In this document: piece by piece, positions 13,619 to 25,082 of the stretch
Position numbering within the stretch: position 1 is the stretch's first letter
Layout: every line of letters begins with the position of its first letter
Assembly (NCBI GenBank): GCA_022661535.1
Contig: JAKULF010000011.1
Coordinates: 1,736,001 to 1,800,000 of the forward strand
DNA length: 64,000 nucleotides
From: Eutypa lata
Taxonomy: Eukaryota > Ascomycota > Sordariomycetes > Xylariales > Diatrypaceae
Reading direction: 5' to 3'
Notes under the pieces: model-generated
Told to the model about the DNA's origin: nothing
What the model saw: the letters and a program-made list of their open reading frames with translations, nothing else
Database searches by the model: none
Position numbers and translations under genes: made by a program

Positions 13619-15559
13619 CTTGGCGAAGTGACCAGGATTCGGTCGGTCGGCGTCGGGAATGAAATGCAGTAGTAGGTCGGGTTTAGGTCTCGATTACGGG
13701 ATTATAGACTTCTCGAATGTCGGGATGTTCTGAAAAGTCTTTCTTGTTGCAGAGTTAAGGGCAGATCGAATTGCTTAGATGTAATTATTACTTTTTAGAA
13801 GCTTTGGTCGCATTCGAAATCCTCAGGTAAGGGATTGGATTGGAGCTTAAGCTTGCCGCGAACTTTTTTAGTTAACGCGATTTACACTGTGCTCTTACTG
13901 ACTTGACACTGTAAGTCACTAGTGTGTAATGTTAGGTAATCAACATACCAAGATATACTTTGTACTTAACGTGCTTCAACTACTTACATATAGTCAGCCT
14001 TTACAAGATCTCTACGTAGAACTTGATAAATTCTTATTTTAATGATAAGTATAACTTATAACTGCAGATTCAGCAGTTATTAGTTCAAATCATGTTCCAG
14101 CTAGATGCGATTTAACATCTTGGTCACCGCTATGTTGTGGATACTAACGTTGACTCATCTGCCTTTTCTACGAGTCTATTCTACACTCATGCAGCTGGTT
14201 TTAGTTTGAAAGGATATGTACTTAGTATATATTGTAAATAGTTACTGGGTTTTAAAAGATATGTAGTTTTCAGTTCGATGCGATGCTAGTACTTCATTAC
14301 CATGGAATGCACTTCCAGATGGGGAATTTTCGTTGCTAATGGACAAGTAAACTGAGGCCCAGGGTTAGGATATCATTGTCGTCAGGTGAGTTGGTGGCAT
14401 ACCGGCGGCAAAAGCAAGACTCATGTCTGGTATTAACATTGGATAAGGATAGGGAAATTCTTCGTTAATATAGTCACATCTAGCAAACATGGAAGCAGAC
14501 TGATGATAAATGGGTATACATGCGCCGTTTGCCGCGTAGATGCCTGCGTATTTATATATTTTTATTAATAGTTATTAAGTCAGACAGCACAAGCTCAATG
14601 GCCTAATTATAGCCCCCTATAGTTCTTCATCCCACTCAGTTAGAGTAACGGTGCTCTATGACGTGATCCAAAGGGACTCTGCCCTTCTACGATGGGTATA
14701 ACGAGATCAAACCCTGAGTACAGTTCAACTGTCGGTATGTGCCATCTATACCTAGGTAACTACCCCGCATATCAATATGTATATGAAAGCTTGGCTCTTA
14801 TAGTCGTTGATATTGCCTAGATAGGAAGGTGATAACTCATCGTTAAACGATCCGATTGGCTCACCCCGCATTTATACTCACAGCACGTGTATTAGTGCGA
14901 GATTGGGTTGGAGAGATTGGCCTCACTTGAGCCAGATATAGTTCTAGGATATTGCAGTTTCGGTTCGGCAGTGTAGTTCCTACGCCGGAGACATATTCTT
15001 ATTGGGTACACCAGACGTCATGAGGGGTCATCGAAGAGCAGTCATTGGTGTAGGCCAGTAACACCACTCTCCCCTAGCTAGAAATGGAAGCGAGGTTAAT
15101 GAGGCAGGTAACTTACGTCTCTATCCAATAGATACTAGAGGTCCCTTGCAAGGACTGACCGGAAGGGACGTTGCGATCCGGACTTCCAGGGCATGTCTCA
15201 TGTCTCGTGATTTGACTACCCCAAGAGATACAATGCGAGTTCTCCGAATGAACACAAGCGACTGAAGTCCTCGCCTCCGCATTTCTAGCCAGTGCCGTCG
15301 CCGGCTTCTAGATCTTCCTTCTGGATCGCAGAGATCGGGATATTGAAGAAGAAGAAAAACAACAGAAGACGATACTCTAGTAGCCGGCAACGACTTTGGG
15401 TTAAGATGCAACAAGATTATAAGGGTTGGACTCCGTGCCCAGGGCCAACCTGAACCTCTGTGTCCCAGGTTATAGGATCTCCTCTCCCAAGGCACGACGA
15501 AACCTCTTCAGTGAACACCAAGTATTTGGCTAGTGGCACTGGTAAATCACACACACACA
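13619..15559. other. Intergenic, no gene recognised
   Basis: The stretch holds the Rvb1 5' flank and the 5' flank of the glycosidase gene. 13,700-14,600 is moderately AT-rich with scattered stops in all frames. A 15-bp string (ccgattggctcaccc, 14852-14866) recurs at about 18957. No conserved domain was recognised in any frame. Confidence 0.5.
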
Positions 15560-17686
15560 ATGTATCTCACAACCCACCTCCTCCAAGCCATACTATGGCA
15601 CCTAGCGCTCCTGCACCTCTGCACAACAGCAGGCGCAGCGCAGCTAGAGCCAGGCCAATGGTGGCGCGCGCCCTTCGGAATGCTGCAAACGAACCTGCGG
15701 CAGATCGACGCCGACATGGACGTGAGCGCGGTGCTGGACGCGATCCAGGGCCTCGGCGCGACCGCCTGGCTGATCAGCGTCGGCGGGATCCTGGCCAACT
15801 ACGCGACGGACCTCCCCTTCCAGGCGACGAACCCGTTCCTCGCCCAGCGGCCGAGCGGGAACCTGATCGCCGACGCGCTCGACGCCGCGCACGCCCGGGG
15901 CGTCCGCCTCCTCGCCCGCATGGACTTCTCCAAGGTGTCGGCCGGGATCGCCGCCGCGCACCCGGACTGGCTGTACGTCTCCCCGGGGGGCGAGCCGCAG
16001 ACCCACACCGAGGGGCTGGTGTCGGTGTGCCCCTCGGGCGAGTACTACCAGGAGCGGATCTTCGACATCCTGGACGAGGTCACGGGTCGGTACGCCGTCG
16101 ATGGGTTTTTCGTGAATTGGGCCGGCTTCAACGAGCAGGATTACTATAAGGTGTACCATGGGGTGTGTCATTGCGATAGTTGCAAGCGGCGCTGGCGAGA
16201 AGTGCATGGTGGTGATGGTGATGGTGATGGTCTGGAGCTGCCGAATGGCCCTGAGGATGGCGAGGCGTACCTCGAGTGGCAGCGCTTCAGCGGCGATATC
16301 ATCGACGATTGGACGGCGAGGGTGCGCGCGTTCGTCGCCGAGAGGCTGCCTGATGCTGGGCTTATCCTCGGCGAGAGCGCGGACATCCGGTTCCACGAGG
16401 CGAACAACGCCGTGGACCGGGAGCTCTGGGCCCACGCGACGTCGGAGACGGTCAGCTCGCTGGTGTCGTACCGGCCCGACGTGCCCGTGCTCGTCAACTC
16501 GGTGTCCTTTGTCGACATGCCGTACCGGATGGGCAGCGAGGAGCCGGCCCACTTCGCGCAGTATCTCCTCCAGACGATCTCCCGCGGAGGCAACCCTTCC
16601 ACGTACATCATGGGCATACCCGGCAAGATCCCGTATCTCGGCTTGAATGTCTCGAGTGACATCACGAGCTTTCATGAGAAGTGGAAGGAGGTCTACGACG
16701 GGCTGAGACCAGTTGCCAAGACGGGCCTTGTACTCCCCGACGAGGGTCAGATGACCGATACTCTATATGACGAGGCTCTTTCCGAGTTCAGAGGGCTGTA
16801 TTCGGCGATGCAAGAACTTCATGTCCCCTTTGATGTTGTGTCGCAGGAGCACTTGGCCGAAATATCAGAAAGTGATGGACTGGAGAGGTACGAGGTACTC
16901 GTCTTGCCCCATCTTGGCGAATTAGGGTTGGAGGATGTGAGTGCCCTAGATCAATGGACCGCTGCTGGGGGTCATCTGATAGCTACAGGAACAAGCGGTG
17001 TTAGCGATGATGGCGTGACACAACTGAAGGCATTGCCAACCAAAAGACAACGGGACAAAATCACCGAGCGCGAGAAGTTGTGGTCTACCTACTTTGCACC
17101 ACCGCAGAACCGGACGCAGGACAACTATTACACTGGTCCTATAGTGCCTATCTACGGGACGTACAGCGTGTTCGAATGGAAGGACGATACGGAGAGTAGG
17201 TACGAGAGTCTGGATTTTGCCCCTTTTGCACCTCCCGAGTATGCATACGGAAACCTCCAGGATGAAACCGAGCGTGGATGTGGCATCGGTAGCTTTGAGA
17301 AGGGCAAGGGGGTTGTCATCCCCTTCACCATTGGCCGCGGCTATCGTGAGCTCGGCCTGAAGGTCTTCCGGGATTTTTACGAGAAAATACTCCGAGAAGA
17401 GGGCGGCTCAAAGGAGAAGCTTGAATTTGATGTCGCCGAGCAGGTCGAGGTCACTGTGAATTCGAATGGGGTGCGGACTGTCGTGCACCTCATTAATATG
17501 TCAGGGCTACGGAAGCAGAACTTTGGTTCCCATCTGCCCATTCCTGCTGGGTCTATTAGAGTATCGGGGGGTAATGTCACCGCTCATGCACTGTTAAGTG
17601 ATAGAATGCTAGAGGTGGAGGATGGTGAGATAAAACTACCTGGGTTGGATTTGTTCGAAGTTGTGGTGATTGAAGGCCTTGAATAG
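15560..17686 (+). CDS. Secreted GHL6-type putative glycoside hydrolase, 708 aa
   Basis: Probable extracellular glycosidase of the hypothetical glycosyl hydrolase 6 / beta-galactosidase-like superfamily: a TIM-barrel followed by a glutamine-amidotransferase-like (trimerisation) domain. Single exon. The ATG at 15560 is chosen; an in-frame GTG at 15533 is not a plausible eukaryotic start, and the ATG begins a signal peptide (MYLTTHLLQAILWHLALLHL, cleavage near TAGAAQ). Barrel motifs include ARMDFSKVSAGIAAAHPDWL, VDGFFVNWAGFNE and the Cys-rich HGVCHCDSCKRRW, all typical of this superfamily. The trimerisation-like region begins near KTGLVLPDEG, with VLVLPHLGEL and WTAAGGHLIATG. Substrate is unknown. 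The first ~1.1 kb is much richer in GC than the last ~0.9 kb. Confidence 0.8.
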   Translation: MYLTTHLLQAILWHLALLHLCTTAGAAQLEPGQWWRAPFGMLQTNLRQIDADMDVSAVLDAIQGLGATAWLISVGGILANYATDLPFQATNPFLAQRPSGNLIADALDAAHARGVRLLARMDFSKVSAGIAAAHPDWLYVSPGGEPQTHTEGLVSVCPSGEYYQERIFDILDEVTGRYAVDGFFVNWAGFNEQDYYKVYHGVCHCDSCKRRWREVHGGDGDGDGLELPNGPEDGEAYLEWQRFSGDIIDDWTARVRAFVAERLPDAGLILGESADIRFHEANNAVDRELWAHATSETVSSLVSYRPDVPVLVNSVSFVDMPYRMGSEEPAHFAQYLLQTISRGGNPSTYIMGIPGKIPYLGLNVSSDITSFHEKWKEVYDGLRPVAKTGLVLPDEGQMTDTLYDEALSEFRGLYSAMQELHVPFDVVSQEHLAEISESDGLERYEVLVLPHLGELGLEDVSALDQWTAAGGHLIATGTSGVSDDGVTQLKALPTKRQRDKITEREKLWSTYFAPPQNRTQDNYYTGPIVPIYGTYSVFEWKDDTESRYESLDFAPFAPPEYAYGNLQDETERGCGIGSFEKGKGVVIPFTIGRGYRELGLKVFRDFYEKILREEGGSKEKLEFDVAEQVEVTVNSNGVRTVVHLINMSGLRKQNFGSHLPIPAGSIRVSGGNVTAHALLSDRMLEVEDGEIKLPGLDLFEVVVIEGLE

Positions 17687-19783
17687 GATTGAAAGTATGA
17701 TGATGCGGGAATGGGATTGAAAATGGATTCACGATCACTTCAGCTAGGTGGCTAAGGTATCGAGTGGTATGGAGTGATCATGGTGGTAGCAAAAATAGGT
17801 AGACCTAATAGCTACCTACCAAGTGAAAAACCCAGGCATCGTACATAATCCATGCCGGAGGGTGCAGTCGGGTACGCACCGGCTAAATATTGGGATCCGA
17901 AGTGTAGACCTTATGTATTGTAATAAGCAACCGAAAACCTAACCAAGGCAACGCGAGTACCGCAGAATACGAGTCCGGCGTATTTCTGAGTCTGGCTGAG
18001 GGCGTGACGACGTCCGATGAAACCAGCCGGGTGACAAATCCACCGGGGTTTGGGGGTAGGGCACGCTTGTATCGAGAACTCAAAGTGTCCGTAGTCCGCA
18101 GATTGGTTATGCTTGGCCAGTCGACTTCTGCGGGCTGCTCTTTTTGCCAAAACTTTTGGTGTGTTGTGTGTTATTTCCCACCTTGTGTGTGGTCTTGGAG
18201 CACAGGTCTGACCATCCTGAGTGACAAGTGGTACATGTCCAGGGGCTGGGATTGAGGCTGAGGTACATACACCGGCTCACTGGCCGATTGACTCAGTGGT
18301 ATGGCTTTGGTATGCATTGATAAATTACACCATACTCTACAATCTGCCTTCGTGTATTTCAGAAGAACCTCAATTCAATCTTTACCATTTCCCTCTATCT
18401 TTGATTTATTTAACTTCCTTACCGGTGTTGCATCCCTTAAACATACAAGTGTTCCTTAGATACACGACAATGCCTTTTTATCTCAATTATTATAGCTGTC
18501 CAGTTTCCACAACACACATTACCGTCACCGCTGCATTCCTTGAACACCATTTACCTAATTCATGCTCTTGCCATTAGCAGCTGTAAGTGTAAGGTATAAT
18601 AATACTATACATAGATCTTTTATTCTTCTTCCACCTGTATAACAATAACCAGCCCTTGTAAAGCTGCAAAGGCTTCCCTAAATGCGATCACAAAGGGGAA
18701 ACATGCAGGACTAAGCCAAATAACGAATTTGACTGATGCCAATTTAAAGCTGCCTAGGTTGAATACAATCAAGCTACCAAATCTCGTGCTGAAATACATT
18801 TTAACACAGAGTGTTAGATATACTTGTACCAACATATACAATACCATCATCTCTGTCGTTCTATATTCCTATCTAAACTATATTTAGGTACTTCGTATTT
18901 AGTCTAGTTGCTACTACGTTCTCCACCATGTCTGAATGGGAAAGATGGAAACATTCCGATTGGCTCACCCTGCAACTCCTTTTTTAAGTAGCTAACGGAG
19001 CCGCATTCCAATCCAACGACATCAGAGCCTATGGGAGGTCCTACGCTGATAAGTGGGACACAATGATCAAATCTGGAGCTACATTCCAGGCCAATGGAAG
19101 AGGAGCAAACTGCCTAGGTCGGATGAATGTGATAGACATTCTACATGGCGATTTGGTCGAGACATCCGGAATGCAAAACTTGAGGTGGCGTCTTTGGCTG
19201 AATTTACAATGCATAGGAGGTGGTCGGTGTGCTTAACTTAATCAGAATTAGTTCCTGTCTAGTGAGTTTGACACCTTGATATTTACTGTACCGAGGCGGT
19301 ACTTCGAATAACGACATCTCGGAAAATTAGACATGAGAATTCGATCAAGACCAGCCCGGTTCGATCCTTTAGTGTAGAACTCACAGAGAATTATCAAATT
19401 ACCTAACATCCCTAACATAAGCACTACGTAAACGCTGTTAAAAACACCGAGAAGCCCTAGCCTTCTTCAACCGCTGATCCGTGGTTAGCTTCTGCATTTC
19501 CTGAACGCCAATGCTCCCCTATTTATAATGAATAGCCGGATAATTTGCCCTTGGGTGAGCGGAAAATCAATCATCGCCCAAAAAATCAAGAATATTGCAA
19601 TCTCTCTTGACCTTAGCAACTCGTTGAACGAGCGGCATATCCTTCTTGACCGATTGCACCCACTACAACATATACAGTCAGCTATTTTTCCTCTTGAGGC
19701 TTCGGGAACTCCAAGTCATGTTCTAGGAGCGAGAAACTCCTGTTGACAAAAAAAAAGTATTCTCGAAACACGCTAGAAGGGGG
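17687..19783. other. Intergenic, no gene recognised
   Basis: About 2.1 kb lies between the glycosidase stop and the 2EXR gene end. Short open frames are present but none has recognisable features. A possible last exon of the 2EXR gene lies at about 19,690-19,750. A second copy of the ccgattggctcaccc string begins near 18957. Confidence 0.5.
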
Positions 19784-21052
19784 CTAAGAATAATCCTGGA
19801 AGTTGCTTACCGGATGATCCCACTTGACCTGCTTTCGTGTGCCAGAGGATTTCACAATGACTTCCGAACTCAGCGGTGTGTTCTTTCGCAGCGTCCTCAG
19901 CCAGTAATGTGACAGCCAAGACCTGAAACCTTCCCAGCCGTCGGCGGGAGGACAAAACCGGATTCCTCCAACCCACACGTACCACTCGGAGCGCGCAGTG
20001 CGAATGCTGCTGAGCCAATCATCCGCTGTCGGCCGGAACCCTGGTCGCTGCCTCAGGTTCTCCGTGATTGTCTGGACGAAGTCCTCGTCATCTAGGTCTG
20101 CATAGATTGGCACATCGAGCTTCCTTCCGAATATCTCCTCTTCGCCGATCGTTGTGGTTTGGCCGGCCAGGAGAGATATTCCCGGCATCTCTAGCTGGAT
20201 TAACTTCAGGTTCGAGAAGTACGCAGGGTGGTATAGGAAAGGCAGGCAAGAGACGGCCATATCATAGTCGTCATACGAGAGTAGGACGGTCTCCACTACT
20301 TGGCAAAAGTCCCCCACCCTACTCGGCCTCCACTTGCCTGTGGCCTGGACCTGCAGGACGTCGTGTCGCACATCGAACCAGGAGAGCATCTTGTTCCGGC
20401 CAATGGGCTCTTTCGTGAACCGGTCCCATTCGCCCGAATCGAAGACCTCGTGGAACGCAGTCGGTCGTCCGGTGCGGTGCGCGATGCGGCGAGATTCGTG
20501 GCATGTGTGAGCGAGCATAGGCGGACCGTTTTTCACCTCCCAGCCGCGAAAGTCCTTGGCAACCTTGTGTACGCGCTGCGGCATGGCCAAACCCCAAATG
20601 ATCTCGCGAAGTTCTAGAGGAAGTCGGACGAATTGGGGGAATGCATATGGTGCATAGTCGATTGCCTTTTGCAACGTGCTGATATCCGAAGCGAACAGGT
20701 TTGCTGCGCTGTCTAACGTGTTGATGCGCTCGGAAAGGTGGATAATTGCATCGACGAACCGATCGCCCGACTGCAACCGACTCAAGGAGATCTTCGCATT
20801 GGAAACGCTGCGTAGTACCCCAATCTCCTGTTCTAGTCCCACTATGCGAGTCTGCAACCTGCGTTGGCTTGTTTGGAAGTCGTACTCTAGGCGTTCTAAG
20901 CGGCTCTGCCACATCCTGTCTCTCTCTTCCAAATCATGCTCGGGCTTGGCTTTACATTGGCGTTGGCGTTCATCGCTCGATCCGACGTCATTTGAGCGAA
21001 AGCTTGGCCGATATTGACTGCTCGGACCGGACGCGCCCGCTCTCCCTATCAT
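19784..21052 (-). CDS. 2EXR-domain protein
   Basis: Function unknown; 2EXR proteins are an expanded Pezizomycotina family defined by a conserved N-terminal segment with a double 'ExR' pattern. Residues 1-45 are Ser/Arg-rich, residues about 45-140 look like a coiled coil (RDRMWQSRLERLEYDFQTSQ), then the 2EXR motif FVRLPLELREIIWGLAMPQR and the characteristic GPPMLAHTCHESRRIA follow. The unspliced frame gives 422 aa, but the 3' end contains a donor (CCG/GTAAGC, exon end 19811), so the printed last residues are probably intronic. A TTTGTCAACAG acceptor just downstream would give a short final exon ending within about 19,690-19,750; phase and terminus are unresolved. Acidic C-terminal half, no signal peptide. 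Family call is good; 3' end uncertain. Confidence 0.82.
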   Translation of the reverse strand: MIGRAGASGPSSQYRPSFRSNDVGSSDERQRQCKAKPEHDLEERDRMWQSRLERLEYDFQTSQRRLQTRIVGLEQEIGVLRSVSNAKISLSRLQSGDRFVDAIIHLSERINTLDSAANLFASDISTLQKAIDYAPYAFPQFVRLPLELREIIWGLAMPQRVHKVAKDFRGWEVKNGPPMLAHTCHESRRIAHRTGRPTAFHEVFDSGEWDRFTKEPIGRNKMLSWFDVRHDVLQVQATGKWRPSRVGDFCQVVETVLLSYDDYDMAVSCLPFLYHPAYFSNLKLIQLEMPGISLLAGQTTTIGEEEIFGRKLDVPIYADLDDEDFVQTITENLRQRPGFRPTADDWLSSIRTARSEWYVWVGGIRFCPPADGWEGFRSWLSHYWLRTLRKNTPLSSEVIVKSSGTRKQVKWDHPVSNFQDYS

Positions 21053-21958
21053 GTTTGATAATGGGTTGAGGATTCAGATATGTCTTCATAAGACAGTGAT
21101 TATGTCTAAAGTGTTAGAGAGTCCTTGTGATAATCCGGAAGCGGCGCCTAGTCTGATAGTCTGAACTTACCGCGAGGCGTGCGAAGCGTGTCGCACAGAC
21201 GTCACAAGCTGACAAGATAGAACGCGTGATCACGTGACTATTTATCGCGATAATGCTGGTGTGAGTTAAAGCTCTGGGTTCGGGGTTTATTGACGGCACA
21301 GTACCTGTAATGGTTAATGACATCATTCAAGGGGTTTAAAAAATGTTATTTTTCCCAATTTAAGATGTCAATCTCAGGCTACTTGGGATACTACAACCAA
21401 GTCCGCCCCGCCTGCCACTATTAATTATCTTTTAAAGAGTTGTTGCGCAGTGACCCACCCGTTCCGGCTGTCATCAACTGCCGTCCAGCTAGTGTCACTT
21501 AGGTAGCTGCCACTCGCTACCTAGCTACCCCACTACCCTTACCATGCCATCTTGGAGTCTGAATAGTTTTAAAAATAATGGTAATGAGCTGCACATATAG
21601 ATGCATAAGCAGGTAGATAGATCCGTTAGTTTAGAGCTTATTGTAGTTTCAGCTATAGGGGCCATCCAGAACTTAGTTACTTCGTACAGCGAAATCAAGC
21701 AAGTGTATTCGTCGATTTATACGATCCAATTAATTACAATACATTGTTACCAAGAGCCGCATTAGTGATTTTGCATATAAGATGCGATTTGAGTCATCAA
21801 CTGAAGTCCCCCCGTAGATATCGAGGGATGTGTATAGGGGTCTGTCTCTTGCTTATAATGGGTAGAAATTAATAGCTATGACAGGTAGCGTACAGCTGCA
21901 AATAGCAACTCTCCAACATTATAATAATAATAACGACCAACGAATACAGGATTGATGT
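21053..21958. other. Intergenic, no gene recognised
   Basis: The 5' flank of the 2EXR gene and the 3' flank of the hemerythrin gene. Short trinucleotide runs (taataataataa near 21920). Nothing else is supported. Confidence 0.5.
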
Positions 21959-22695
21959 CTACTTCGTGGAGGGGTTCGGCGAGACTGTATCATCAGGAAA
22001 CTTCCTGAAGATATCTGCGACGTGGTCGATAGGCGCAGTCAGTAGCCCCATGACAGTCTCGAACGGGGGATGCTCGCCGGCACTCGGGTGGCTACGGGAT
22101 GGGACGAAAGCCTTGGTCCTTCCGAAGCTCTTTGACATCCGTTCGGATTCACTGGCATGAGCCCACAGGGCCTGCTCGAGCTTTGGGAGGTCCTCACTCT
22201 CCTCTCCCTTGATGTGCTCTGCCAACAACTTCCAGAGTTCCTTCAGCCGTGGCACATAATTAGCATCAGCAGCCGTCATGCTTTGAAACTCCTTGAGCAA
22301 TACTTTGGCCTAGAATGGGGTTAGTGGGTTGTACTAGGCACTGAGATTGTAAAACTAACCTGATGATGTTCCTTGCGGTCGTGCTCGGCCATCTCCTTGC
22401 CTTGCTGCCCTAGGAACTTTTCGAAGGCCGGATACACTACGAGCTCCTCGCCTACGGAATGGCGGGCCAGCTCCCAGGTGAACTGATTGCCAAAGCGGGT
22501 CTGATGGTCATGATCGGTTGAATTCACCACCTCGTTGTAGTACTGTTCTAGCTCCCGGTGGTCTTTGATGATGGCCTCCGAGATGGTAGATTTGGTTGAC
22601 ATGGCAGCGGCTCTTTTGCCTAGGGGAACTTGAAAAGATTTGACTGAATGGATTCTAGAGGTTCTGGCGAACAGTCGTGGTAGTAGGTAGGTCAT
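21959..22695 (-). CDS. Hemerythrin HHE-domain protein, possibly mitochondrial, 228 aa
   Basis: Four-helix bundle predicted to bind a non-haem di-iron centre; fungal members are linked to oxygen, NO or iron handling but this one is untested. Two exons, 22360-22695 and 21959-22309 (donor CAG/GTTAGT, acceptor TTCTAG), join in phase 0 as HDRKEHHQ-AKVLLKEF. Metal-ligand candidates appear in the expected order: IIKDHRELEQYY, ELARHSVGEELVVYPAFE, MAEHDRKEHHQ and LLAEHIKGEESEDLPKLE. The ATG at 22695 gives a basic, hydroxylated N-terminus (MTYLLPRLFARTSRIHSVKS) resembling a mitochondrial presequence; an internal Met before STKSTISEA would give a cytosolic form. The upstream in-frame codon at 22728 is TTG and was rejected. 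Confidence 0.88.
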
Positions 22696-23802
22696 GTTCG
22701 AAGTTCTTATATGATGAGAACGTTGCAAAATATTTGGCAGGGAAGACGTCTCGTTCTATACTCGACCGGATAGTCAAAAAGAAGCGTTATATTATCTTGG
22801 TGCTGATTGGTTGCCGGTCTAAGAGTTCGTTTCTGTGGATTATGGAGTCTTGCGCAAAACCTGCTGACAAAAAGATTCTCTTCTATAGGCTGTCTTGGAA
22901 TCAGAGTTGTGGAAGATAAATCGTCATTTAACTGTCAAGTCGAATCATGATGAGACAGTCAAAGCACAGCCAGCCAGGAGGCATATTACCTTATTTGTGG
23001 TTGATTGCTTTGGCGCTATCCGACGCGGACATGTGCGACGTCCTATGACGTGAGCTAAGTTTGCATACCGCTGTAAAACGGCAGGGACGGATGTCGAATT
23101 AAATCGAGGTTATTATTAAACACCCGGTAGGTATTGATTTTATTACACAGCTGAACAACAGAGATCTCATGAATGAGGTAACTCTTTACGCATTAAGGTA
23201 TACCCCAAAGTGTTTGGCTCAGCTGGCGGAGCTCTCTCTCCGCGAGACTTGTACTTGTACTTGATGCTCAATTGACCAATCGGAGCGAAACTAATGTCAT
23301 ACAGATCTTCCAACATCTCTCTCCGTTTCTCGTAACAGATTTAATTGGTTAAAGTTGCGTAGGTATGAAAGTCTAATGACGTTTCGGTTTGTGTATAGGA
23401 TTGATGCCTTCTAATGTTAGATTCTTCGTAGCAACGTATTTCTAGGATGGCGCATATTGCTCATCATGTATAGACGGTACACCAATCATGACCGGGGACT
23501 ATTGGGTATCAGAATGACTGACATATGACGGGTTGCGGAACTCTACTGGTCATCGAAGCGTTTCTCACCTGTGCTGTCAACCCGCTCTCTCTGAGGTTAA
23601 CGTAGGCATGCGCACACCACCTACAAAGGTGCCCTTCCCTCCGAATTAAGTAGCGTCACCATTAGAACCAAGAATATAATTTGTTCGTCCACTCGCGGTA
23701 ATTGAAGACCAGCTAAGCTCTCTGATGTTTATTGGATAAACATCGCGTACAAACATCACGTACTTCGGACCATATTTTTCTCACATGACCATATAGTCCA
23801 AT
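22696..23802. other. Divergent promoter region, hemerythrin / NmrA-like
   Basis: About 1.1 kb separates two divergently transcribed genes. A CCAAT-box-like string (gaccaatcgg) occurs near 23274. No gene was recognised. Confidence 0.5.
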
Positions 23803-25082
23803 ATGCCACGAAACATCTGCATTACGGCTGTAGGAGGCCAAACCGGCTTTACCATTGCTGAGCTCCTCCTCACAAACCCCAACTTCTCCACGAAGGTTGG
23901 CTCTATCGTGGGTTTATCACTACATCCACAGTCTACAAGGACAAAGGAGGTCGAGTCTCTCGGTGTAAAGATCGTACCGCACACTCCCGGCCGCGACAGT
24001 GTTATGGCCAAGACCCTCAAAGACACTGGCTGTGATACGATCTGTCTGATCCCTCCAACGCATAAGGACAAGTTTGACATCACCGAAGAACTTATTCGCG
24101 CCACGAAGAGGGCTGGGGTGCCAAATATATGCTTTTTCAGTTCGGTGGGCTGCGACTACGCCGACCCTAAGAGACAGCCACGGCTCAGGGAGTTCCTTGA
24201 CCTCGAAAGCCTTGTCCTCGCTGCCAAAGGTGACAGCTCGACCAAGGCCGGCCATTCACCAGTCGTCATCAGGTATGTCTCGTAGACGGGCTTCTATTGC
24301 CATCTTGATCGATTTTGTTGCTAAAGAAGGATTGTAGGGCGGGGTTCTACGCCGAGAACTTACTGATCTACGCGCCCCAAGCACAATCTGAGAATGTTCT
24401 ACCTATTCCTATCGGAACCAATCACAAATTCGCTCCAGTGGCGCTTGGAGTAAGTCGGTTGCTACGTTGAGAATTCGAGCAAAGGTGACTAAAAGCTTCA
24501 TATTAGGATGTAGCACATATTGCCGCCCATGTCCTCACGGGAACAGGACCCCATGGTTTCGATGACAGGCACAGAGGCCAAATGATGGTAGTGACAGGTA
24601 CGTTGCAATGATCAGGCATGTCACTTGTTGCTTGTCAAGTTTGGCTTATCTGAAAAATAGGACCTATGCTCGCCGCCGGAGAAGAATTGGCAATGGCAGC
24701 CGGTAAAGCCTTAGGTGTGGAGATGCAATTCGAGGATATATCCCAGTAAGTTCACCTATATTGAGTTCTCATTCTGTTACGCCGTTTTGGGAATGGGACT
24801 ATGGCAATCTGGTGGAGGGTCGATTTTAATAGACGGTAACTAACCACTATACGGTGTAGGGCTGAAGCGAAAAAGGTGCTCAAGTCACAGTCAGACAGTG
24901 ACGACTCCGAGAAGGAATATATTCTGGAATATTACAGCCTGGTGCGTGAAGGTAAGACAAACTACATCTCAACCACTGCCTTCCATGATGTCACAAGTGA
25001 GCATCCCACGCAACCAGAAGATTTCTTCAAGCTGTACTCTGTGGAGTTTCGGCCGAAGAAGAAGGCCAAGCTTAATCATTAG
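23803..25082 (+). CDS. NmrA-like NAD(P)-binding protein, 326 aa
   Basis: Atypical short-chain dehydrogenase fold of the NmrA/HSCARG type; members act as redox sensors or as reductases, and function here is unassigned. Five exons: 23803-24272, 24338-24449, 24507-24597, 24661-24745, 24860-25082 (327 codons including stop). The N-terminal Rossmann motif is ITAVGGQTGFTIAELLL, a GGxTG variant of GxxGxxG. NICFFSSVGCDYADP matches the family's central strand, and AGFYAENLL and DVAHIAAHVL match the substrate-side region. The last exon ends in a Lys-rich tail (RPKKKAKLNH) that could serve as a nuclear signal. Introns are 51-114 bp. No physical link to a pathway is obvious. Confidence 0.88.

Noticed and set aside
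15121..15495. 124-residue minus-strand open frame
   Set aside because: Arg/Ser-rich composition without a domain, and no splice or start context; looks like chance.
15533..15559. Earlier in-frame start for the glycosidase
   Set aside because: The codon at 15533 is GTG; the ATG at 15560 opens a good signal peptide.
19345..19375. tRNA-like T-loop string (ggttcgatcc)
   Set aside because: No complementary T stem and no upstream D or anticodon arm.
22696..22728. N-terminal extension of the hemerythrin protein
   Set aside because: The codon at 22728 is TTG; the first ATG is at 22695.
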